A DNA stretch of 6,360 bases from Candidatus Aminicenantota bacterium (GTDB taxonomy: Bacteria > Acidobacteriota > Aminicenantia > Aminicenantales > UBA4085): assembly GCA_003154255.1 (NCBI GenBank), contig PMCY01000113.1, positions 1,498 through 7,857 on the forward strand, in the 5' to 3' direction. Of this stretch, positions 1-5,725 are shown one piece after another. The first letter of the stretch is position 1. Each line of letters opens with the position of its first letter. The notes beneath the pieces are model-generated. The model saw only the letters and a list, made by a program, of their open reading frames with translations. It made no database searches and was not told the origin of the DNA. The position numbers and the translations under genes were made by a program.

Positions 1-1007
1 ATAAACAGACCTTCATCGAAATACCATTTCCAAACCTCCCGGTTCGCCGGCCCGATGCGGTCGATCTCCCGGTACCAGGCGTCAAGTCCCTCGCCGAAGA
101 GACCCAGATAGGCTTTCGCTATCCCGGCCCCTTGGAACGTCGTCCGGGCATTGACGACGAGTTTCACGGTCCTGGCGGAGGCCGGCTTCGAAAATTCGAA
201 AGTCAATTCATCCGCCGCGTCTTCCTTGCGGTCCGGGTCCCGCCCTTCGAGGTCCGATTGCCAGACGCGTCCGTCGTTCCGACTCACAAGGGGCAGGAGA
301 TCCCTGCCGTTTTGATCGGTGGCCCGCCGGGGAGGAGACGGCGCGGAGAACGTGTGCATGCGGCCCTGGATCTCCGGGACGATGACCGTTCCGGGAGGAT
401 GGTCCACGACGACGAGGGCCAGTTCATCGGTATATTGAGTTTCGTCGAGTTCGTTCCGGACGAGGAGCTTGTACCGGCCGCCGAGGTCCTTGAGATAATC
501 CAGGCGGCACCATTCCGTGCGCTCGAGGCCCTGCGAAATGGCGCCTCCATAAGGCTCGGCATCGAAGACGAATTGCTTCCCGTCATACGAATAGATGAAC
601 GGGCAGCAAGAAATAGGAGAGACAGGGGGGCGGACCGGGGCCCGGGCGATCTTCTTGTCGAGCCAGGCGGTTGCGCTCAGGATGCCGATAAGGGGAATGG
701 CCGCGGCGACGAAATGGGAAATCGCCTTGACGGTGTCGAATTCCTCTATGGAGATTGTATTGACTTCGACAAGCGGGACCTTGACTGATTTGGCGGTCTT
801 GAACGTGTCGAGATCGCCGATGAGGTTGTCATTTTCAACCCGGGCTTTATATAAATGAATGGCCGACCCGTCTTTCATGGTGATGACGACCGGCCGCTCA
901 CGGATGCCCTCGAGTTCCGAAGGCATGAGATGCTTTTGGTAATAGCACGCCGCGGACAGCACGGCCAGAAGCGCGCAGACGGAGATTTTCCATATCCTGG
1001 GATGCAT
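1..1007 (-). CDS. Uncharacterised lipoprotein with EPYGGA-type domain, 3' end outside the window
   Basis: I read 335 uninterrupted codons on the minus strand that run off the left edge, so the C-terminus is missing. Residues 1-21 form a lipoprotein-like signal: a basic N-terminus (R4, K7), a hydrophobic core, and LSAAC with Cys21, a slightly off-consensus lipobox. Residues 40-87 read like a small beta-barrel (MKDGSAIHLYKARV, then VPLVEVNTISI). A hydrophobic stretch follows at about 99-116. From about C134 there is a domain with CCPFIYSYDGKQFVFD, EPYGGA (151-156), GLERTEW and NELDETQYTDEL. I recall this as a recurrent, functionally unnamed domain in envelope proteins of Acidobacteria-like genomes. 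I chose the ATG at 1007 because AAGGAG (1020-1015) sits 7 nt upstream. An ATG at 1013 overlaps the previous stop as ATGA but lies only 1 nt from that Shine-Dalgarno. The gene is almost certainly co-transcribed with the lipoprotein gene at 1010-1606. The reading frame is secure; the function is unknown. Confidence 0.85.
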   Translation of the reverse strand, partial: MHPRIWKISVCALLAVLSAACYYQKHLMPSELEGIRERPVVITMKDGSAIHLYKARVENDNLIGDLDTFKTAKSVKVPLVEVNTISIEEFDTVKAISHFVAAAIPLIGILSATAWLDKKIARAPVRPPVSPISCCPFIYSYDGKQFVFDAEPYGGAISQGLERTEWCRLDYLKDLGGRYKLLVRNELDETQYTDELALVVVDHPPGTVIVPEIQGRMHTFSAPSPPRRATDQNGRDLLPLVSRNDGRVWQSDLEGRDPDRKEDAADELTFEFSKPASARTVKLVVNARTTFQGAGIAKAYLGLFGEGLDAWYREIDRIGPANREVWKWYFDEGLF

Positions 1008-1009
1008 CG

Positions 1010-1606
1010 TCATTCTCCTTTTCGAAGACCCATGATTTTCCGGAGGGCCGCTATTTTTTCCGATTCCGACATTTTGGAATAATTGGACGTTTTCGCCGCA
1101 TTTTGAATGACGGTGGAGACAAAACCAAGGCCCAGGCCAATGAGCCCGTCGACAATTCCCTTCGACCAAGCCACATGTCGGGAATCTTCATAGTCCTCCT
1201 TATAGTAATGGCCGGCATTCGTTCCATTGGCTCTCGTTTCGACGATGAATCCGACCGTGAATCCCAACATGGCGCCCGTGAAGGCGTCGAGCGGGAGCCA
1301 ATTTTTTTTGTCCAATAATTTGACCGAACGGATATCCTTGATCTCGACCTCGATCGGCGTTTTGTCCCCATAGGGAGAGGGAAGAAACTTGATCGACGTT
1401 CCGAAGAGTTCCAGGATTTTCCCACGGACGATGCTGTTGTCGAAGGGGCCGGCGGAAATCTCGATTTCGGGGAATATTTTAGCCGTCAGCGGCAGCCGCG
1501 GAACCGTTTCCAGGGCATCCGCATCGCGCGATCTTTGCAGCGCGCAACCGACAAGCGAGAAGAGAACAGATCCTAAAACGGCGAGAGAAAGAATTCGTTT
1601 TCTCAT
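1010..1606 (-). CDS. Small lipoprotein with glycine-zipper segments
   Basis: This encodes 198 residues. The N-terminus MRKRILSLAVLGSVLFSLVGC is a textbook lipoprotein signal with lipobox LVGC and Cys21 as the predicted lipidated residue. Ser or Ala rarely follow, so the sorting membrane cannot be called. Residues 59-97 (IVRGKILELFGTSIKF, then VEIKDIRSVKLL) look like a small Sm/SH3-like beta unit. Two glycine-spaced hydrophobic segments follow: G111-A-M-L-G115-F-T-V-G119, and G150 to about I167 with G154, G157, G159 and G161. This GxxxG spacing resembles glycine-zipper envelope lipoproteins. The C-terminus is charged and helical (SESEKIAALRKIMG). An in-frame ATG at 1648 would add 14 residues, but that extension is not signal-like. 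The ATG at 1606 is preceded by GGGAGGG 4 nt away, so I use it. It is first in a two-gene unit with the lipoprotein downstream. The exact role is unknown; a structural or envelope function is inferred. Confidence 0.85.
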   Translation of the reverse strand: MRKRILSLAVLGSVLFSLVGCALQRSRDADALETVPRLPLTAKIFPEIEISAGPFDNSIVRGKILELFGTSIKFLPSPYGDKTPIEVEIKDIRSVKLLDKKNWLPLDAFTGAMLGFTVGFIVETRANGTNAGHYYKEDYEDSRHVAWSKGIVDGLIGLGLGFVSTVIQNAAKTSNYSKMSESEKIAALRKIMGLRKGE

Positions 1607-1687
1607 GCGTCCCTCCCTTCGTGGCCTTTCCGATGATGTCAGCTTCATTCCTGACTGTCAATTCCTTCCGGGTTATCGTCCGAAAGA

Positions 1688-1719
1688 AATATAGGGCGAA
1701 CGCGGCTGGAAGATGTCAA
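1688..1719 (-). promoter_or_regulatory. Candidate promoter of the two-lipoprotein operon
   Basis: On the minus strand a perfect TTGACA (1719-1714) is followed by TATATT (1693-1688), which is close to the -10 consensus. The spacer is 20 nt, longer than the usual 16-18. If an 18-nt spacer is used, the -10 would be the poorer CCTATA. It would give a leader of roughly 75 nt before the ATG at 1606. A second CTTGA copy lies 11 nt upstream of the one containing the -35. The call rests on two hexamers only. Confidence 0.35.
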
Positions 1720-1819
1720 GAAGTTATCAAGGAACCCTTACTTTTTTGTAAAATATTAAACGGGCCGCCCTTTCACAACAATCGGCCTGGGCCGGTCGAA
1801 CCAAACACAAACTAGCTTC

Positions 1820-1832
1820 TTAGAGGCTCTAA
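1820..1832. repeat. Perfect palindrome TTAGAG-G-CTCTAA
   Basis: Two 6-bp arms are perfectly inverted around a single G. The palindrome lies near the middle of the divergent intergenic region, where a dimeric regulator could contact both directions. The single-base centre makes an RNA hairpin impossible at full length, so a DNA operator is the more sensible reading. No second copy is seen in the window, and a 13-bp palindrome can arise by chance. Confidence 0.3.
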
Positions 1833-2028
1833 ACCCGCTATCGCCCATCCCGCTCCACCCATCGCTGGATATTATCACCCTTATGGAGGGCCGCCCCCTA
1901 TGTTGAAATCGGGCGCATGCGGGTCGATGGGCTGTTTCCGGTTGCTAAACCATTGGCCGTGTCTTTTATGGAAATCGGCGGCAACCATTATCCGGGGAAA
2001 CCGTCTATTGGTATGAAAGGAATCCATC

Positions 2029-3306
2029 ATGCTTAAACGGACGCGGCTCTCCGTTCTTCTTCTCCTCTTGGTTGTGTTGCCGTCGGCCGCGATGACCCAG
2101 CTGAAAAAACCGCGCATGACCGTACTCGTTTTGGGGACGATCCACCAGCGGCACGGGACGAACGCGAACTATCCCTATGCCGACGTCGTCCGTTTCCTAT
2201 CGGCTTTTGATCCCGATCTCATCTGTGTCGAAATCCGGCCCCAGGATTTTCGGAGGGTGCCCTACCTCAAAGAAATGATGCTGGCGACGGTCTGGGGACT
2301 GTCCCATGGGAAGGCCGTTGCGCCGATCGACTGGTGGGACGACACGCAGAACGTCCGCGAGCTCAGGGACAAGCTGGCCAAGCAGCCGGAAATCATTGAA
2401 AAGGCAAAAAAGGAAAAAGACCTTTATTCCCGGAGCCCGATCATCCTGGGCTTCGAAAAAAAATACGGCCCGTCCGACAAGGAAAATGCCTGGTCCAGGA
2501 ATCTGGGCTATTCCTACTGGAACGGCCGGGACTATAACCAATTTTATGCCGAGGTCTATCGCATCTCCATGCTCGTTTATGGCGACAGCCCGTTCAATCT
2601 CTACTATCAGACGCGCAATACCCGTATGATGGAATTGATCCGGAAAGCCGCCGCGGACCATCACAGCGGCAAAGCGATCGTCCTCACGGGCAGCGAGCAT
2701 AAACATTTTTTCGACGCGGAATTCTCGAAGGACCGGGACGTCGAGCTCGTCGATTTCGAGAGTCTCCTCCCCCTTGGTAAAAGGCCGCTCGAAGCGGCCG
2801 TCCTGAAGTTCCTGGATGACGGCGACGATGGGCCTTATTACGAACCGGGTTTTCCGGCGGACATCGATGACAATTTTCGAAACAAGCTACTGCCCTTGGT
2901 CCATGGTCCCGACATGGACATATTTCCAGAAACCATTCCCGCGGCGAACACCGCGACGGCTTCGAAAGTCCTGGCCCGCTGGAAGGCGGCCAAGCCCGAA
3001 TCCGATGGACAGACGTTCGAAGGGGCCTGGCTGGACTTCGTGCGGGAGGATTATGGCCGGGCCGTCGATCAATACCTGCTTTTGACCCGCAGGATCGAAG
3101 AAGGGAAGATCCAGGATCCTTATCTCCGTTTTGATTCTTATCTTAATCTCGGCCGCTGCTACGACCTCCTCGGACAGCGCGAGAAGGCGCTGGACTGCTA
3201 TGGCCGAAGTGAAAAGCTCATCGTCGGAAGCAGCTATGTGCGTATGAAAAGCTATGTTTTTCAAAATTATAAAGAAGTGCCTTACCGGCGTCCGAAGAGA
3301 AAATAA
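2029..3306 (+). CDS. Secreted TraB/PrgY/Tiki-like (ChaN-Ere superfamily) protein with C-terminal TPR-like repeat
   Basis: This encodes 425 residues. The N-terminus has K3, R4 and R6, then an uninterrupted hydrophobic run (L7 to A21) and a small-residue cleavage region (PSAAM), so export by Sec is likely. After the signal come features of the TraB/Tiki/EreA-ChaN-like fold: a beta strand ending in the first GxxH (G36-T37-I38-H39), a second strand with DLICVEIR (E68, R70), and a late strand ending in the second GxxH (G221-S222-E223-H224). In this superfamily the paired GxxH motifs and the Glu are predicted metal or active-site residues, and Tiki members are proteases. The substrate here is unknown. 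Residues 363-400 (YLNLGRCYDLLGQREKALDCYGRSEKL) read as one tetratricopeptide-like helical pair, unusual for the core family. GAAAGGA lies 7 nt before the ATG. It stands alone on the plus strand and converges on the TonB receptor gene with a 118-bp gap. Confidence 0.85.
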   Translation: MLKRTRLSVLLLLLVVLPSAAMTQLKKPRMTVLVLGTIHQRHGTNANYPYADVVRFLSAFDPDLICVEIRPQDFRRVPYLKEMMLATVWGLSHGKAVAPIDWWDDTQNVRELRDKLAKQPEIIEKAKKEKDLYSRSPIILGFEKKYGPSDKENAWSRNLGYSYWNGRDYNQFYAEVYRISMLVYGDSPFNLYYQTRNTRMMELIRKAAADHHSGKAIVLTGSEHKHFFDAEFSKDRDVELVDFESLLPLGKRPLEAAVLKFLDDGDDGPYYEPGFPADIDDNFRNKLLPLVHGPDMDIFPETIPAANTATASKVLARWKAAKPESDGQTFEGAWLDFVREDYGRAVDQYLLLTRRIEEGKIQDPYLRFDSYLNLGRCYDLLGQREKALDCYGRSEKLIVGSSYVRMKSYVFQNYKEVPYRRPKRK

Positions 3307-3424
3307 TCAGTGCGGAAACCGCTCGGGGACCGGGGCTGCATGGATAGGATCGCTTCCATCGAGTCCGCGGCGGGCCTTGAATTGAAAGAATCAAAGAGGC
3401 CGTCCGGCGGCGATATTCCATTGA

Positions 3425-5383
3425 TCAGTCGCGGCTTAGAGCGCCGATCTTGACTCTGACACCGGCGTAAATCGACCGGCGCGCCGTGCCGTATCCATAG
3501 ACGGTTTCGTAACGGGCATCCAATAAATTGTCGCCGCGTAGAAAAATATGAACCTTGGAGCCCGCGTCAAAAATGAGATCGGCGTCCAGGAGGAAATAGG
3601 CGGCCAGCCCGACCACCGGATAGGGCCAGTCGTTGTAATCCCGGTCGGACCGGGCGCCGACATAGGTCCCGGCTATTCCGAGGTCCCAGTCCGGGGCCGG
3701 CTTCCAGCGCAGATCCGTCCCGGCCTTGTCTTTGGGCCGGCGCAGGAGGGGCCCGCCGGTGTCGAGATCGAGCGCCCGCAAGTGCGTATAGGAGAAGCGA
3801 AGCTCCAGGTCCGCGGCCGGTTGAAGCGTAGCGGACGCTTCCACCCCTTCCGTCCGGGCCCGGCCGATATTGACGTAGCCGAGCATCGTCGTGAAATCGA
3901 TCAGGTTGCGGAAATCGCTGCGGAAATAGGTCAGGCCCGTTTGAATCCGCCCCCTCCATAAGGCCTGTTCGATGCCCGCGTCCCAGCCGAGGCTCTGTTC
4001 GGGGTGCAGGCGCTCGTTGCCCACCGGCCCCCAGAGCGTGCCCGGGGCATACAACTGGTAAAGTGAGGGTGACTTGAAACCGGTGCCGATGGTGGCCTTG
4101 ATTTTTGTTCCCGTCTCGTCGAAGACGAGGGCCGGGGCGAAGCGGTAGGTGAGGGCCGAGCCCGTCCGGCTGTGGCGGTCGAACCGCATGCCCGCCGCGG
4201 CGAAGAACCGGCCTCCGAGTCGAACCTGGTCCTGGACATAAACGCCGGCCTGGTCGGCCGAGCGCCCGGGGAAGAGGCTGTCGTAAGGGCCCCACGGGCT
4301 CTCCGAATGATACGACGAATCGCCCTGCTCGCGCTCCAGCTCGGCGCCGAACGTCAGGGTGTGGCCGGCCTGAAGGAAAAGATTGTTCTGCCAGTCGAGC
4401 TTCACCATCCTGCTGCGGAAAAGGCCCCGCTCGGAATCAAAGGGATGCCGCGCGTCGACCGGATTGTCGTTCGTCCGATTCGCCCGGACGGTGGAGACGC
4501 CGCCCGTCATCTCCCAGCGGCCGTCCGCGAGAAGCGCGCGGGCATGGCCCCGGAGGAGGAGCGAATCGTATTTCTGGACGCTGTTCGGGTCGTCGCCGCC
4601 GGGGCCGCCGAACGAGTCGAGGTCTGTCCGGGCCGAAGTTGTGCGCATCTGGAGTCCGGCCTCGACGTTGCGGGACAGGGTGAAAATCAGATTTCCCGAG
4701 GCCGTGAAATTGCGATAGCCGTCTTTTTCCGAATTCCCGGGGAAACGGCTGGACGCCGCGGAAAAGCCGCGCGTGGTGAATTGGGACAGCCCCAACGAAT
4801 AGCCGACCGGGCCGGCGCTTCCGCCGAGAGAGGCGGCGCCGCGGGCGGTCCCGTAGGCCCCTCCGCCCGTTTCGAGGGACAAGCGTGGTTTTCCGGAGCC
4901 GCGGCGGGTCACTATGTTGACGACGCCGGCCAGGGCATCCGATCCGTACAGGGTGCTCTGGGGGCCGCGCAGAACTTCGATCTGTTCGACGCCGTCCAGG
5001 GTCATATGGGCCAGATCATAGGAGCGCGAGGGGTTCATCGGGTCGTTGAGCTCGACGCCGTCGAGAAGCACGAGGACGTGCTCGGAGTTGGCCCCCCGGA
5101 GAAATAGCGAAGAGGCCGAGCCGGGGCCGCCGTTGCGGACGGAGGAGACTCCCAGTCCGTCCTGGATGAGATCGAGGACGGTGGTGCGGGTGGAACGCTC
5201 GATCTCGGTCCGCCCGATGACGGTCACGGCACTGGCCACTTCCTTGGGCGGCGTCCGGACCCGGGTTGCCGTGACAACCACTTCGTGCTGGAGAGGCGGG
5301 ACGGTCTGGTCTTTCTTGTCTTCGGCGGCGAGGAGCGGGACCGCTAATGCGGCGGCTAGGGCGGCGAGAAATAATTGATTCAC
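3425..5383 (-). CDS. btuB: TonB-dependent outer-membrane receptor, BtuB-like (cobalamin/cobinamide uptake)
   Basis: This encodes 652 residues, close to the size of known BtuB proteins (about 600). A signal peptide (to about A20) leads to a TonB box, HEVVVTATR (33-41). The plug domain (about 45-165) shows SSLFLRGANSEHVLVLLDGV, NDPMNPSR, VEQIEVLRGPQSTLYGSDAL and GVVNIVTRRG, all typical of TonB-dependent receptor plugs. A beta-barrel with alternating strands fills the rest, ending GDNLLDARYETVYGYG and RRSIYAGVRVKIGALSRD. It should bind its ligand at the outer membrane and import it with TonB-ExbBD energy; none of those partners, nor BtuCDF, is in the window. I chose the GTG at 5383 because GGGAGG lies 4 nt upstream. 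A TTG at 5395 would start inside that Shine-Dalgarno. Cobalamin specificity is inferred from the riboswitch directly upstream. The C-terminus ends SRD rather than in the usual aromatic residue. Confidence 0.93.
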   Translation of the reverse strand: MNQLFLAALAAALAVPLLAAEDKKDQTVPPLQHEVVVTATRVRTPPKEVASAVTVIGRTEIERSTRTTVLDLIQDGLGVSSVRNGGPGSASSLFLRGANSEHVLVLLDGVELNDPMNPSRSYDLAHMTLDGVEQIEVLRGPQSTLYGSDALAGVVNIVTRRGSGKPRLSLETGGGAYGTARGAASLGGSAGPVGYSLGLSQFTTRGFSAASSRFPGNSEKDGYRNFTASGNLIFTLSRNVEAGLQMRTTSARTDLDSFGGPGGDDPNSVQKYDSLLLRGHARALLADGRWEMTGGVSTVRANRTNDNPVDARHPFDSERGLFRSRMVKLDWQNNLFLQAGHTLTFGAELEREQGDSSYHSESPWGPYDSLFPGRSADQAGVYVQDQVRLGGRFFAAAGMRFDRHSRTGSALTYRFAPALVFDETGTKIKATIGTGFKSPSLYQLYAPGTLWGPVGNERLHPEQSLGWDAGIEQALWRGRIQTGLTYFRSDFRNLIDFTTMLGYVNIGRARTEGVEASATLQPAADLELRFSYTHLRALDLDTGGPLLRRPKDKAGTDLRWKPAPDWDLGIAGTYVGARSDRDYNDWPYPVVGLAAYFLLDADLIFDAGSKVHIFLRGDNLLDARYETVYGYGTARRSIYAGVRVKIGALSRD

Positions 5384-5404
5384 GGGGCCTCCCAAAAGAG
5401 CCCC
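5384..5404 (-). promoter_or_regulatory. Shine-Dalgarno-sequestering hairpin before the btuB GTG
   Basis: On the minus strand GGGGC (5404-5400) pairs with GCCCC (5388-5384), and the following TC pairs with GA once one G is bulged out. The loop is about 5-6 nt. The 3' arm includes the Shine-Dalgarno GGGAGG (5393-5388), and the stem ends directly at the GTG start. When folded it should block ribosome binding, so it is a plausible translational output of the cobalamin riboswitch. The pairing is seen; its use in regulation is inferred. Confidence 0.55.
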
Positions 5405-5415
5405 CGCGTTCAGGC

Positions 5416-5461
5416 AAAAAAAATCCGCCCGGGCTTCCCCACGAAGCCGGGTCGTTGGATT
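5416..5461 (-). terminator. Terminator-like hairpin in the btuB leader (riboswitch expression platform)
   Basis: On the minus strand CCCGGCTTC (5451-5443) pairs with GAAGCCCGGG (5437-5428) through 9 pairs and one bulged C, closing a GTGGG loop. Four bases later comes a run of eight T (5423-5416). The stem extends downward when AATCC (5461-5457) pairs with GGATT (5426-5422), across an AACGA/C internal loop, which brings the helix to the start of the T-run. AATCC is also part of the 3' strand of riboswitch P1, so the two structures share bases. This fits conditional termination in the leader. Confidence 0.6.
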
Positions 5462-5618
5462 CGAGGAAGGTCTCCTGACTCTCGGATCATCCTCTTCCCG
5501 GGCCTTCCCACCCGCACACGGTATTCGTGTGAAGACAGTGGCATCGTCCGGGATTCGTCCCCGATCACAGTAGCGGGGGCTGCGTCCGCTTATGACGGAC
5601 TTCCCTCCGCCCGAATCC
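5457..5618 (-). promoter_or_regulatory. Cobalamin (B12) riboswitch aptamer
   Basis: The minus-strand RNA carries the diagnostic elements in order. A P1 5' strand GGATTCG (5618-5612) is complementary to CGAATCC (5463-5457). Then come GGGAAG, a P3-type hairpin GTCCG/CGGAC, GCAGCCCCCGCTACTGT, the GCCACTG box (5542-5536), a CACACG/CGTGTG hairpin, GGGTGGGAAGG, GATGATCCGAGAG, and the B12-box core AGTCAGGAGACCTT (5480-5467). Order and spacing match the class I cobalamin aptamer, which usually represses uptake and synthesis genes when adenosylcobalamin binds. It lies in the leader of the TonB receptor gene, about 70 nt before its start codon, followed by a terminator-like hairpin and a Shine-Dalgarno hairpin. 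Confidence 0.95.
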
Positions 5619-5653
5619 GGCGTGCGCCCGCAACTGCGGCCGCCCGCCGCATC

Positions 5654-5682
5654 ATCTTAGGTCCGGGCGCCGTTCTTGTCAA
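5654..5682 (-). promoter_or_regulatory. Sigma-70-type promoter of the riboswitch-btuB transcript
   Basis: The minus strand reads a perfect TTGACA (5682-5677), a 17-nt spacer, then TAAGAT (5659-5654), which matches 4 of 6 positions of TATAAT. Initiation near 5647 would give a leader of about 260 nt that contains the whole cobalamin aptamer. The -35 box begins inside the T-rich tail of the terminator just upstream. Confidence 0.7.
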
Positions 5683-5725
5683 TAAAATAAAAGGCCGCTT
5701 CCCCCTGAGGAAAGGGGGAAGCGGC
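5681..5725 (-). terminator. Strong intrinsic terminator facing the btuB promoter
   Basis: Two arms, GCCGCTTCCCCC and its exact complement (5694-5705 and 5714-5725), form a 12-bp perfect stem with an 8-nt loop. On the minus strand the stem is followed by C and then TTTTATTTTATT (5692-5681). The plus-strand side has no T-run, so it acts on minus-strand transcription coming from the right. No minus-strand gene of recognisable type lies upstream, so it probably ends a short or noncoding transcript. Confidence 0.8.

Larger units (their letters stand above)
1607..2028. other. Divergent intergenic region between the lipoprotein operon and the TraB-like gene
   Basis: These 422 bases separate two divergently transcribed units. 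I find no ORF with a plausible start and no tRNA. The stretch holds the minus-strand promoter candidate, an A/T-rich patch (1739-1760), a perfect palindrome at 1820-1832, and two copies of GGGCCGCCC (1762-1770 and 1888-1896). For the plus-strand gene the best promoter I can offer is TTGCTA (1942-1947), 16 nt, TTTTAT (1964-1969). Each hexamer matches 4 of 6 consensus positions, so it is weak. The plus-strand gene's Shine-Dalgarno, GAAAGGA, is at 2015-2021, 7 nt before its ATG. Confidence 0.6.

Noticed and set aside
132..788. Plus-strand 218-codon open frame
   Set aside because: It is antisense to the partial lipoprotein gene, whose frame has a signal peptide, a Shine-Dalgarno and domain motifs.
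1621..1815. Plus-strand 64-codon open frame in the divergent intergenic region
   Set aside because: It covers the leader of the lipoprotein operon, lacks a Shine-Dalgarno, and its product has no signal, domain or composition pattern suggesting a real protein.
1790..1850. tRNA-like fragment around GGTCGAACC
   Set aside because: The T-loop pattern is imperfect, and no cloverleaf or acceptor stem can be built.
2197..2706. Minus-strand 169-codon open frame inside the TraB-like gene
   Set aside because: It lies wholly antisense to a gene with a signal peptide and conserved GxxH motifs, and has no Shine-Dalgarno or family features.
3307..3424. Terminator between the convergent genes
   Set aside because: Only a weak 4-bp stem (GCCG/CGGC) followed by CTCTTTGATTC on the minus strand, and a GCGG-AAA-CCGC hairpin with no T-run on the plus strand, are visible. 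Neither is convincing.
4172..5107. Plus-strand 311-codon open frame opposite the receptor gene
   Set aside because: It is an antisense shadow of a high-GC gene. The minus-strand receptor has unmistakable TonB-box, plug and barrel features over the same DNA.
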